This document shows, in pieces, positions 48,412 through 56,896 of a stretch of DNA of 64,000 nucleotides. This stretch comes from an uncultured Roseburia sp. (GTDB lineage Bacteria; Bacillota; Clostridia; Lachnospirales; Lachnospiraceae), in NCBI GenBank assembly GCA_934309475.1, contig CAKRDK010000004.1:1-64000 (forward strand). Reading direction: 5' to 3'. A program made the position numbers and the translations under genes. Numbering within the stretch: position 1 is the first letter of the stretch; each line of letters starts with the position of its first letter. The notes below the pieces were generated by a model. That model did not search any database. It was not told where the DNA came from and was given only the letters and a program-made list of their open reading frames with translations.

Positions 48412-49905
48412 TTATAGAAATTTCTTCATATCCTCGCTTTTCTCCTGGATATGTCCGATTGCGCCTTTTACATTCTCTGCAACGTTCAGGTTATTCTCGC
48501 TCATCTCTTTTACCTGCTCTGCACTCGCCGTTACTTCTTCGGTTGCTGCAGATAACTGTGAAATATTCTCCACAATATGATTGTTTGATTCTGATAATTC
48601 AAAAATCTGCTGATCAAGTTCTTTGATATTACCAATTAACTCCGTCATATTCTGATTGAGTTTTTCGAAAGATTCTGCTGCTGTTAAAATCTTCTGGTTC
48701 TGGCTATCTGTTGCCTCAACAGAACTTTCCACGGAACTTACAACCTCATTTGCATTCTCATTCAGCTCGCTGATAATGCGTGTAATCTCCTCTGTTGAAC
48801 TTCTCGTCTGCTCTGCAAGCTGGCGAATCTGTTCTGCAACGACTGCAAATCCACGTCCTGCCTCTCCTGCTCTCGCACTCTCAATGGAAGCATTCAACGC
48901 AAGCAGATTGGTCTGGCTTGAAATATTTAAAATCATGCCTGCAATCTCTTCTACCTCTTTTGTCTTATTCTGCAATCTGAGCATAGACTCTGTCACTTCC
49001 TGATTCGTATTAGCAATCTGGACGGACTGTTCTTTCAGAGAATCCATGATATGCATGTTCTCCTGAATACTATCATTCGACTCTGTTGCAATCGTAACCA
49101 TCTTCTTAGAGCGCTCACTGGTATCCCCGATTGCGTCCTGTATATTCTGTGTCATTCCATTCTGCTCTTCGATGTTCTGTGCTGTTGTATAAGTTGCATC
49201 TGAAATCTCATGCATGCTTGCAGCTACCATCTCGGTTGTCTTCACAAGTTCATCGACAAGACCAGTACTCTTTTCTGTCTCATTCTGCACAGTCTTTGAA
49301 ATGTCAATCAATCCATCTAACATCTCTCTCTGCTTGTCACCCTGATGTGCCGCATAGCCGAGTGCATCATCGCTGAACGCTTTTGTTGTTTTTCCGACTA
49401 CGCTTATAATATAAATTGTTACAAACATGCAGATAAATCTACACATACTGTCCACATCACTGTCCGTAATTTCTAATACATTTCTTAAAATCGTTACAAC
49501 AGCAACACTGACTGCATATCCGATACAAAATCTCTTTGTTGATTTTACATCATAATATGGAATCTGTAACGCAAGAAAACAGATCATCACAAAATAGATA
49601 AACTGTGCATTCGTACTGAATCCCAGCATGAAAAAATTGACAGCAACCTCTAAGCCTGCAACCGTTTTTAATGCCCGGCTCTCCCTTTTTCTCTGGTATA
49701 TCACAACATCCGAAATAAACATTGCAATAATCAAAACAACTTCTACTGCAACTAATGTAGCAGATATATTATGCTGTAGCAGTTTCATGACAAGGTACAG
49801 AATAAACTGTAACCATACAACTGTAATCGCAACTATAAAAATCCGGTTCATCCGGCGATAACGATTGTCCTCGCTATTGTAGTGAAACTGTCCCTCTTGT
49901 AGCAT
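48412..49905 (-). CDS. Methyl-accepting chemotaxis protein with six-helix membrane domain
   Basis: The 497-residue receptor has no large outside domain. About six hydrophobic segments fill residues 18-175 (for example [19 protein letters not shown] and [16 protein letters not shown]). The cytoplasmic coiled-coil signalling domain has [19 protein letters not shown] at the tip. Such receptors sense membrane or cytoplasmic signals; ligand unknown. AGGAGG precedes the ATG. It is flanked by terminators and appears to be its own unit, next to hcp upstream and the lipoprotein gene downstream. Confidence 0.92.
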   Translation of the reverse strand: MLQEGQFHYNSEDNRYRRMNRIFIVAITVVWLQFILYLVMKLLQHNISATLVAVEVVLIIAMFISDVVIYQRKRESRALKTVAGLEVAVNFFMLGFSTNAQFIYFVMICFLALQIPYYDVKSTKRFCIGYAVSVAVVTILRNVLEITDSDVDSMCRFICMFVTIYIISVVGKTTKAFSDDALGYAAHQGDKQREMLDGLIDISKTVQNETEKSTGLVDELVKTTEMVAASMHEISDATYTTAQNIEEQNGMTQNIQDAIGDTSERSKKMVTIATESNDSIQENMHIMDSLKEQSVQIANTNQEVTESMLRLQNKTKEVEEIAGMILNISSQTNLLALNASIESARAGEAGRGFAVVAEQIRQLAEQTRSSTEEITRIISELNENANEVVSSVESSVEATDSQNQKILTAAESFEKLNQNMTELIGNIKELDQQIFELSESNNHIVENISQLSAATEEVTASAEQVKEMSENNLNVAENVKGAIGHIQEKSEDMKKFL

Positions 49906-50018
49906 GAATATCCCTCCTTGGAAATATATATTTTATGTTATTATATTATATTTTTCTTAATTTTTCTACCGACATTTGTACAACATGGCAAAATTGCACC
50001 TCATTTGCCGAAAACAGC

Positions 50019-50047
50019 AAAAACGGAACGCAAAATCTGCGTTCCGT
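50019..50047 (-). terminator. intrinsic terminator of hcp
   Basis: Perfect 10-bp stem ACGGAACGCA / TGCGTTCCGT with a short loop, followed by five U on the minus strand, 29 bases past the hcp stop. Confidence 0.9.
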
Positions 50048-50075
50048 CTCTCTTTCTTATAAAAATTTCGTCCGA

Positions 50076-51668
50076 TTACCCTAAAATTTTCTTTAAATCT
50101 TCTTCCGGTGTGCTGATTGGAGCGATGTGATAATGCTCTACCAGGTAGTTCAATACATTCGGAGAAATAAAGGCCGGCAGTGTCGGTCCTAAGTAAATAT
50201 TCTGGATGCCTAAGTAAAGCAGTGTCAATAAAATACATACCGCTTTCTGCTCGTACCAGGAAAGTACCATGGAAAGTGGAAGGTCATTCACGCCACACTC
50301 AAACGCCTCTGCAAGTGCAACTGCCACTTTGATTGCGCTGAATGCATCATTGCACTGACCCATATCCATAATTCTTGGCAGCCCGTCGATTTCTCCTAAA
50401 TCCAAATCGTTAAAACGATATTTTCCACAGGCAAGTGTCAGGATAATGGAATCCTTTGGTGTCTGTTTAACAAATTCTGTGTAGTAATTTCTTCCAACTC
50501 TTGCGCCATCACAGCCCCCTACTAAGAAGAAATGGCTGATGTCTCCTGCTTTTACAGCCTCGACAACTTTATCTGCAACCGAAAGCACTGTTCCATGACC
50601 AAATCCCGTCATCACTTCTTTTCCGCCGTTGATTCCTGTAAATTCCATATCTTCCTGATATCCACCGAGTTCTAATGCCTTCTCGATGACAGGTGTGAAG
50701 TCTTTGTCCTCTCCAATGTGTACCATCTCAGGATAAGATACGACTTCTGTTGTAAATACACGATCTGCATAGCTTGGTTTTACAGGCATTAAGCAGTTTG
50801 TCGTATAGAGAACCGGCGCAGGGATATTGTCAAATTCCTTCTGCTGGTTCTGCCATGCTGTTCCGAAGTTTCCTTTTAAGTGAGGATACTCTTTTAAGAG
50901 CGGATAAGCATGTGCCGGAAGCATCTCTCCGTGTGTATAGATGTTGATTCCCTTGTCTTTTGTCTGCTCTAACAACTGTTTCAAATCGTACAAATCATGA
51001 CCTGTGATAACAATGAACGGTCCTTTTTCCACAGTCAGCGGAACTTTTGTCGGAACCGGTGTTCCGTAAGTGGATGTATTCGCCTTATCTAGCAGTTCCA
51101 TGCATTTGAAGTTCACCTCTCCGACTTCAAGAACAACCGGAAGAAGGTCATTCATCTCTAAATCATATCCAATAAAAGATAATGCTTTATAGAAAAATGC
51201 ATTTACTGTCTCATCCTCATAACCAAGCACCGCTGCATGATAAGCGTAAGCCGCCATTCCACGGATTCCAAATAAAATCAGGGATTTTAAGGAACGGATA
51301 TCCTCATTATCTTCCCATAAATTTTTCATATCATAATCATCTGTGTTGCCACAAGGAGATACACAGCAGCCACAGTTTGGTACAATACGATTTTTCTCTG
51401 CATGTACTTCTTCAATCATTTCTTTTAATGTTTCATCATTAAAATTGACATTTGTAATAGTAGTAAATAATCCTTTTACTAAAATCTTTGTCGTATTCTC
51501 TGTTTTCGGGTTATTCCCACATGCTTTTGCAAGACCGATTAACGCTCCGGTCAGCTCATCCTGTAAATTTGCTGTGTTTGCGGACTTTCCACACACACCT
51601 GCTGCTCCTGTACAGCCGCTGCATCCTGCTGTCTGTTCACACTGAAAGCAAAACATATTTCCTGACAT
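50076..51668 (-). CDS. hcp: Hydroxylamine reductase / hybrid cluster protein
   Basis: The 530-residue protein starts with the N-terminal cluster motif MFCFQCEQTAGCSGCTGAAGVCGK. Later it shows VITGHDLYDLKQLLEQT, TTNCLMP, GGCDGAR and TLACGKYRFN, which carry ligands of the hybrid iron-sulfur-oxygen cluster. Hcp reduces nitric oxide or hydroxylamine and protects against nitrosative stress in anaerobes. GGAGG stands seven bases before the ATG. No hcr reductase gene is adjacent. The promoter has a CRP/FNR-type palindrome (see next site), so regulation by HcpR is likely. Confidence 0.96.
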   Translation of the reverse strand: MSGNMFCFQCEQTAGCSGCTGAAGVCGKSANTANLQDELTGALIGLAKACGNNPKTENTTKILVKGLFTTITNVNFNDETLKEMIEEVHAEKNRIVPNCGCCVSPCGNTDDYDMKNLWEDNEDIRSLKSLILFGIRGMAAYAYHAAVLGYEDETVNAFFYKALSFIGYDLEMNDLLPVVLEVGEVNFKCMELLDKANTSTYGTPVPTKVPLTVEKGPFIVITGHDLYDLKQLLEQTKDKGINIYTHGEMLPAHAYPLLKEYPHLKGNFGTAWQNQQKEFDNIPAPVLYTTNCLMPVKPSYADRVFTTEVVSYPEMVHIGEDKDFTPVIEKALELGGYQEDMEFTGINGGKEVMTGFGHGTVLSVADKVVEAVKAGDISHFFLVGGCDGARVGRNYYTEFVKQTPKDSIILTLACGKYRFNDLDLGEIDGLPRIMDMGQCNDAFSAIKVAVALAEAFECGVNDLPLSMVLSWYEQKAVCILLTLLYLGIQNIYLGPTLPAFISPNVLNYLVEHYHIAPISTPEEDLKKILG

Positions 51669-51722
51669 CTCAAATCCTCCATTTATCTTCTTTCTTTTTT
51701 CTGCTTGATTGTTTACAAGCAG

Positions 51723-51764
51723 AGTATACTAGAAAATTTATTGAGAATCAGTAACATATGTTAC
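51723..51764 (-). promoter_or_regulatory. hcp promoter with HcpR/FNR-type activator site
   Basis: A perfect 14-bp palindrome GTAACAT-ATGTTAC lies at 51751-51764. The -10 box TATACT is at 51723-51728; no good -35 is seen at 17 bases. The palindrome centre is about 41.5 bases before the expected start of transcription, the class II activator position for CRP/FNR family proteins. GTAAC(n4)GTTAC agrees with what I recall for clostridial HcpR. Confidence 0.7.
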
Positions 51765-51769
51765 AATTC

Positions 51770-51795
51770 AAAAACGAATCCTGCCTGCAGGATTC
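51770..51795 (-). terminator. intrinsic terminator of the chemoreceptor gene at 51857
   Basis: Eight-pair stem GAATCCTG / CAGGATTC with a 4-base loop, followed by U-rich sequence on the minus strand. It lies about 60 bases past the stop and directly upstream of the HcpR-like site. Confidence 0.75.
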
Positions 51796-51856
51796 TCCGC
51801 CTGCGGCGGGTCGCGTTTGCAACATCATTTTGCGACAGCTTTTCGTATCATTTCGT

Positions 51857-53161
51857 TTATTCGAAACGATTTGCAAATTTACTCTTTACTTTTTCCGGAT
51901 CCAGTTCGCTTAAATAACCAACCAGTTCATCGGATACACCCACTACTTTGTCCGTCATATGATTGCAGTCATCCACAACCTGACGGTAATTCTCCATCAT
52001 TTCTGTCGTCACTTTTGCACTGTCAGCGTTCTGTTTTGCCATATCTGTCAGAGAAGCAACACTGTGTTCAATGACATCTTTATGTGCTCCTAATTCTTCT
52101 ACCTCTGCATCAATTCCCTCGATGGAATCTCCTACCTGGCGAATCTCCTGATTCAGCGTTCTAAAGATTTCTTCTGTACTCTGAATCTTCTCATTCTGTT
52201 TTACGAATGCTTCCGAAACCTTCTGTGTAATCTCAACGCTCACACCGGAATTGTTAATCAGATCGGTAACTACTTTGTTAATCTGTTCTGTGGACTCTCT
52301 CGACTGGTCTGCTAATGTACGGATTTCCTCTGCTACAACTGCAAACCCCTTTCCCTGCTCGCCGGCTCTTGCCGCCTCAATACTTGCATTCAAAGCAAGC
52401 AGGTTTGTCTGTGCAGAAATTCCTTCGATAATCTCTGTTGCCGTACGAATCTGCTGTGCAGACTGATTTGTTCTGTCCGTCTGTTCTCTGACATCCTCAA
52501 TTGCCTTTCCGCTCTCTTCACTGATGGCAATCAATTCCTGCATAATCTTTTCCGCTAACAGATTATTCTCTTTCATATCTTCTGCATTCTTCGTCAGACT
52601 ATCGATATTGTCTGCAATTCGCTCAATGGAAGCACTGATGGCATCAATCTTTTCATTCATATCTACCGTATGGTCTGCCTGTGCAATCGTATTATTTGCA
52701 ATCGAATCCACTTCCCCAACTGTCTCGCCAAGGGATGTATTCATCTGTTCAAACAATTTCTGAAAATCAGAAGATACTTCTCCTAATTCCGTTGTCGCTT
52801 TGCGGATTCCAATCGTCACATTCGCAAGCGAACGGAAAGAAGCCTGTATGTTCCTGACCATGTTACCCACTTCATCATCGCGCTGTGCCAACTTGTTCTC
52901 TTCGTTAAAAACCTTTGCGTTTTCAAGATTTCCGGCTGTCATGACCTGGCTGAATCCCTCCAACAGCCCCTTAAGCTTCATATAAACAACTGCAAATCCG
53001 GCTGCAATCACTAAGAGTGTCAGTACAACTGCAACCAGCACACTTAAAATACCGTGGCTGACCAGTTCCAAAAAGATAACCTGACAGACTGCAAACACCA
53101 CAACAATTCCAAGCAAAGGTGCGATTACCTTTGTACTCATTACACTTTTCTTCGTCTCCAT
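51857..53161 (-). CDS. Methyl-accepting chemotaxis protein, short sensor
   Basis: The 434-residue receptor has two close membrane segments (about 12-33 and 37-56) with only a few residues outside. A HAMP-like part and the signalling domain follow, with [22 protein letters not shown] at the tip. It probably senses an internal or membrane signal. GGAGGAG precedes the ATG. Monocistronic between an extended -10 promoter and a terminator. Confidence 0.92.
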   Translation of the reverse strand: METKKSVMSTKVIAPLLGIVVVFAVCQVIFLELVSHGILSVLVAVVLTLLVIAAGFAVVYMKLKGLLEGFSQVMTAGNLENAKVFNEENKLAQRDDEVGNMVRNIQASFRSLANVTIGIRKATTELGEVSSDFQKLFEQMNTSLGETVGEVDSIANNTIAQADHTVDMNEKIDAISASIERIADNIDSLTKNAEDMKENNLLAEKIMQELIAISEESGKAIEDVREQTDRTNQSAQQIRTATEIIEGISAQTNLLALNASIEAARAGEQGKGFAVVAEEIRTLADQSRESTEQINKVVTDLINNSGVSVEITQKVSEAFVKQNEKIQSTEEIFRTLNQEIRQVGDSIEGIDAEVEELGAHKDVIEHSVASLTDMAKQNADSAKVTTEMMENYRQVVDDCNHMTDKVVGVSDELVGYLSELDPEKVKSKFANRFE

Positions 53162-53231
53162 TCGAAATCTCCTCCATCCGTGAATTCATTCTATCGCGAG
53201 TCTTTCTCCACTCTGTCCATTACTTATTCCT

Positions 53232-53241
53232 ATTATACCAT
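53232..53241 (-). promoter_or_regulatory. extended -10 promoter of the short chemoreceptor gene
   Basis: TATGGTATAAT on the minus strand combines a perfect TATAAT with an upstream TGn, the extended -10 element. No clear -35 hexamer. It stands about 70 bases before the ATG. Confidence 0.55.
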
Positions 53242-53272
53242 ACTGTTTCCCAAAATGGTGTACCAGTTTCGT

Positions 53273-54058
53273 CTAATTCGGACTTTTCCGGTATGCAATC
53301 AGTTCCACATTGCTGTTTTTGCTCCGTTCACACATGCACGCATAGATACGGTCGCGCAGTTCTTTCCGACTCTGCTTCGGCGGTAGTGTCTCATCCGGTA
53401 AAAACGGTCCGTCTATGTAACTGACCACCCGGACTTTATCCCCCTTTTTCCTGTAGGACTGATAGGTATTTGTCATACAATAGGCAGCTTTCTTCATCTG
53501 CACCGGATAGCGGAACGACACATCCGGAAACGGTCTGATGCCCGTGTAAAAAGGCCAGATGTGTGCTTCCGGATATATGGTGATGGAATTTCCCATCTGA
53601 ATCTTCTGCTCGACCGCTTTTAAAAAATGCTTCATGCCACCGATATCCGTTGGGATCGGCAGGGCACCAAGCATTTCAACTAAAGTCTGTAATCCCTTCA
53701 TGGATACATTCTCCGGATTCACAATGAAAAAATTGCGTTTCGGATAAATCGGAATACTCGGTAAAAAGGTATCGGCAAACGGCTGGGTATGATTCACATA
53801 CATAAAATACCCCTCATCCTTTTTCTGCTTTAACTTCTCTTTCCCGATGTATTTCACGTGGAGAACACCTTTTGCATACCAGAGTTTTATCGGCATGCTC
53901 AAGATGTTCTGCATGAGAAAAGAGCATCCATTCCAGATTTTATTTTTATGAAGATACACATAGTTAGAATCTATCACGCGCGGTGTAATAACTGCTTCCG
54001 AAAATTCATCCCGCAACTCATCCTGATAATAAACAATCTTTTTTTCCCGTATTTTCAA
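53273..54058 (-). CDS. PlsC-like acyltransferase with unusual catalytic spacing
   Basis: With a TTG start at 54058 the protein has 261 residues. The acyltransferase-like motif is MYVNHTQPFADTF, where histidine and aspartate are five residues apart and not four; IYPEAHIWPF resembles the later YPEG-type block. A membrane-associated region precedes it (SFLMQNILSMPIKLWY). It may transfer a fatty acyl group to a glycolipid or phospholipid. The longer frame to 54139 would overlap the upstream gene by 70 bases; GGAG is eight bases before the TTG. It is the last gene of a four-gene operon with two GT8-like enzymes and a second acyltransferase. Confidence 0.75.
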   Translation of the reverse strand: MKIREKKIVYYQDELRDEFSEAVITPRVIDSNYVYLHKNKIWNGCSFLMQNILSMPIKLWYAKGVLHVKYIGKEKLKQKKDEGYFMYVNHTQPFADTFLPSIPIYPKRNFFIVNPENVSMKGLQTLVEMLGALPIPTDIGGMKHFLKAVEQKIQMGNSITIYPEAHIWPFYTGIRPFPDVSFRYPVQMKKAAYCMTNTYQSYRKKGDKVRVVSYIDGPFLPDETLPPKQSRKELRDRIYACMCERSKNSNVELIAYRKSPN

Positions 54059-54069
54059 ACCGTCATCTC

Positions 54070-54954
54070 CTAAGCGTCTTTCTGCTCCGTTGTATAGACC
54101 AGAGGCATTCCATAAAAGTCCTCGTAGACTTTTTTCCACACTTCGTAATTCTTATCCCGCATAGTTTCTGCGTTCTCACGCTCTTTTTTCTCCGGGTCCG
54201 GATAAATCGGCTCTCCAATATTGACAATGTACTCCTGCACCGGGAATCCGTCCGGGCCAATCTTATCACTGTCTGTCATTGTGATAAATGTCGGAATCAC
54301 CGGCACCCGATTGTGCGCTGCAAACTTAAACGCACCGTTTTTCAATGGCTTCGGCTTCTTATAATTCCACCACAGGCTCTGTTCCGGATAAATCAAAATC
54401 CAGTCCCCCTCCTGCAGTACCGTATTCACTGCTTTCATAAACTCCACCATTGTCTTCATGTTCGAGCTGAGCGGCAGTGTATCACAGTGGCGGAAAAAGA
54501 ATCCGTATAATCCCGGAAAATTCGTATAGTTCCCCTCACGGATTACTTTATAAAGCGTCTTTTCCTTATGGTGTTCCGTCATGCGGAACACTTTTTCCAT
54601 GGTAAAACAGTCAAACGGATTGAAGTGGTTGCAGGTTAAAATTGCGCCTCCCTCCACTTCATTCATATGCTCTAATCCATTTACTTCCCTGATAATAAGT
54701 TTGTTCGTGCGGAGCAGTTCATCTAAAAACTTCATGCCTACTTTGTTCGCCAACTTATTTTTCACTCTTGTGGAACGTTTTTCTTTCAGATAATCCACAT
54801 CCTCCGGCAGCAATGTAATGGTCGGTGGATCTTTTTCCGGATCTACGTCAAACTTCCCTTCGCGCTCTAATCTCTCGATTTCCTCTAAAATCTCTAAGCG
54901 ATCCTTTGACTTCTCCGGCACTGCCTTTTTCCTATCCTTCTTACCTAGATTCAT
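54070..54954 (-). CDS. Lysophospholipid (1-acyl-glycerol-3-phosphate-type) acyltransferase, PlsC family
   Basis: The 294-residue protein has the HX4D motif in ILTCNHFNPFDCF and the later LIYPEQSLWWN block, both standard for the PlsC family. The first 90 residues are charged and probably helical (LEILEEIERLEREG). Start at 54954 is favoured over 54993, because AGGGGA lies seven bases upstream and the longer version overlaps the previous gene. Its substrate is unknown. The pairing with a second, diverged PlsC-like protein and two glycosyltransferases points to synthesis of a glycolipid or acylated surface glycan. Confidence 0.85.
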   Translation of the reverse strand: MNLGKKDRKKAVPEKSKDRLEILEEIERLEREGKFDVDPEKDPPTITLLPEDVDYLKEKRSTRVKNKLANKVGMKFLDELLRTNKLIIREVNGLEHMNEVEGGAILTCNHFNPFDCFTMEKVFRMTEHHKEKTLYKVIREGNYTNFPGLYGFFFRHCDTLPLSSNMKTMVEFMKAVNTVLQEGDWILIYPEQSLWWNYKKPKPLKNGAFKFAAHNRVPVIPTFITMTDSDKIGPDGFPVQEYIVNIGEPIYPDPEKKERENAETMRDKNYEVWKKVYEDFYGMPLVYTTEQKDA

Positions 54955-54970
54955 TTTTAATTCCCCTAAA

Positions 54971-55906
54971 CTATCCTCTGTTTTTGCGGTCATCCCCTAC
55001 ACACTCGGATTCCTTGTGCGCAAGTTTTCTTAACTTCTGGTCGTTTTCTTTGTCCTTAAAACGATCCTCCTCCGTGTAGCTGTCACGAATTTTCAAAATC
55101 TCATCAAAATATTCCGTCTTCTTCGCATATTCCCAGAAAAACTCCTTAAATAAAATATCCTCAAAATGCCATGGTTTAAATGCAAGATTATAGTGAACAA
55201 GCTTCACATCCGATGGCTTTACTTTATCTTTTGTAACCGGCATACGGTTCCAGTTCTTGTCGATGAGCTTCACGCGTCCCTTGCAGAGACGGTTCAGATA
55301 ATCCTGATCCTGTGCCACGCTGAACGTGATTTTCCCTAAGGAATAGATAAATTTCTCCTGGAATTTAAACTTGCGCAGTTCATCTAAATTCATCAGCAAA
55401 ATTCCTGCATTGAAATAATTGCGGTGGTCTGCTACCCCAACCACTTTCTCCACATAATCCTGAAAAACCTTAATAGTCTGAATGACATCATCCGGTGCCG
55501 CAGCCACAAGATTGTCTCCCATATCGCTTCCATACAGGTTCGCAATGTCATCTAAAATTACGATATCGCAATCTAAATAAAGTGCCTTATCATACTGTGG
55601 ATACAAATTCGGAATGAAAAGTCTGAAATAGGTCGTCTTGGAATAGTAATCCCTTGTATACAACTTATCCTGAATCTTCTCAATATAATAATTTAAATCC
55701 ACAAATTCAATATCAATGTTCTCTCTCTGATATTTGCTGATTTTCTTCTTGTTCTCCACGCTGATATCCGTATGTAAAATCTTGATGGAATACTGATTCT
55801 CCGGCGATGCATGGTCTGCTAACGACTGGATTGAAACCGCAAGAAACGGACTATATCCATCATCTACTGCAAAAAATACAGGTATCTCTTTTCCCGTTTT
55901 CTTCAT
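54971..55906 (-). CDS. Glycosyltransferase family 8 protein
   Basis: The 311-residue protein opens IPVFFAVDDGYSPFLAVSI, the GT8 start, and has the DxD metal motif in ALYLDCDIVILDD, then YFNAGILLMNL and QDYLNRL, with a late histidine in VHYNLAFKPWHFE. GT8 enzymes in Firmicutes add galactose or glucose to surface glycans (LgtC-like). The C-terminus is charged (DKENDQKLRKLAHK). Start at 55906 has AGGGGA upstream, four bases after the preceding stop. Confidence 0.9.
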   Translation of the reverse strand: MKKTGKEIPVFFAVDDGYSPFLAVSIQSLADHASPENQYSIKILHTDISVENKKKISKYQRENIDIEFVDLNYYIEKIQDKLYTRDYYSKTTYFRLFIPNLYPQYDKALYLDCDIVILDDIANLYGSDMGDNLVAAAPDDVIQTIKVFQDYVEKVVGVADHRNYFNAGILLMNLDELRKFKFQEKFIYSLGKITFSVAQDQDYLNRLCKGRVKLIDKNWNRMPVTKDKVKPSDVKLVHYNLAFKPWHFEDILFKEFFWEYAKKTEYFDEILKIRDSYTEEDRFKDKENDQKLRKLAHKESECVGDDRKNRG

Positions 55907-55910
55907 CTTA

Positions 55911-56747
55911 TCAATTCCCCTTTTGTCTTTCCTCAAATTCTGCTTTCAGGCGCAGATACTCCTCTAAATCTGAATCAAATGTATAACATTTTAAATATTT
56001 ATGTATCTCTTCAATCTGCCACTGTTTGTAGTTCTCTGTCCGCGGATACGGCAGTAACAGTAATCGTTTACAGAAATGGCAGACTACCGTTCCCTTTCTG
56101 TCAAACTTCGACTGTTCGTTGTAAATTCTTGAAATTAATTTCTTCTTTGTCGTTGCTTTAAAAATAGCAGTCTGATCAGCAAATAACATCTTTTTTGTGC
56201 GGATTAGCTCACGCGCTTTCTCTAAAAGACCGGTCTCCCGCACTCTTTTCATATTAAAAAGCAGCATCCCCGCATTAAAATAATCCGGGCGGATCAGCCA
56301 GCAGCCATATTTCTCTTTTACCGCCGCATATTCGTAATCCGTGACATCAATCTCGTAGAGCTGTCTGATGTCATTTGCAATCATAATGTCGATATCTAAA
56401 TACAATAACTTATCCGGTATCTCCGGTATCAGGTCTGCAAGCAGACGCAATAATGTATATGGCGTACAATACGCCCCTTCATTGGCACAGCCGCCAAATT
56501 CCTTCTCATATAAATCCGTGACATCTAACAGTGTCACCGCATTCTCCGGATTCTTCCGTCGTAAAACCTCCTGCAAAAATGCCGCCTGCTCCGCCGAAAT
56601 CCCGGTAAAATCCTGATTCAATCTTGTCAGATTCATTGTCATGAGAAAGCAGTGAATACTTTCTGTCGTACGATTGGTCATGGAAACAAGCTGCGTAAGC
56701 GCCCCGTCAAAGACTTTGCTGTTTCCGCATAATAGTATGTTAATCAT
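55911..56747 (-). CDS. Second glycosyltransferase family 8-like protein
   Basis: The 278-residue protein begins INILLCGNSKVFDGALTQLV, has DxD in LLYLDIDIMIAND and YFNAGMLLFNMKR, QTAIFKATT and VVCHFCKRL with the expected histidine. It differs clearly from the GT8 gene next to it, so it is probably specific for another acceptor. It is the first gene of the operon, behind a TTGACA promoter. Sugar specificity is not visible. Confidence 0.87.
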   Translation of the reverse strand: MINILLCGNSKVFDGALTQLVSMTNRTTESIHCFLMTMNLTRLNQDFTGISAEQAAFLQEVLRRKNPENAVTLLDVTDLYEKEFGGCANEGAYCTPYTLLRLLADLIPEIPDKLLYLDIDIMIANDIRQLYEIDVTDYEYAAVKEKYGCWLIRPDYFNAGMLLFNMKRVRETGLLEKARELIRTKKMLFADQTAIFKATTKKKLISRIYNEQSKFDRKGTVVCHFCKRLLLLPYPRTENYKQWQIEEIHKYLKCYTFDSDLEEYLRLKAEFEERQKGN

Positions 56748-56777
56748 ATGCTCTCCCTATTCTTTTTATACTAGATA

Positions 56778-56806
56778 TTTGTATCATTCTTAGCCTTGCT
56801 TGTCAA
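56778..56806 (-). promoter_or_regulatory. promoter of the GT8/acyltransferase operon
   Basis: Perfect TTGACA -35 (56801-56806) and TACAAA -10 (56778-56783) on the minus strand, 17 bases apart, about 30 bases before the first ATG. Confidence 0.65.
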
Positions 56807-56818
56807 GAAAAAACAGGC

Positions 56819-56862
56819 AAAAAAGGAACCCCTTGGAAGTCTTAAATCCGCTGGTGTTCCTT
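56819..56862 (-). terminator. intrinsic terminator of the membrane GGDEF gene
   Basis: AAGGAAC / GTTCCTT arms form the outer stem, extended by further pairs, and are followed by six U on the minus strand. It lies 35 bases past the stop codon. Confidence 0.7.
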
Positions 56863-56896
56863 GATTTCGTATCCGTTCAGAGATTGGGAAAATCTA

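Noticed and set aside
54059..54139. 27-codon N-terminal extension of the last acyltransferase
   Set aside because: It overlaps the upstream gene by about 70 bases in another frame and has no ribosome binding site, whereas GGAG stands before the TTG at 54058.
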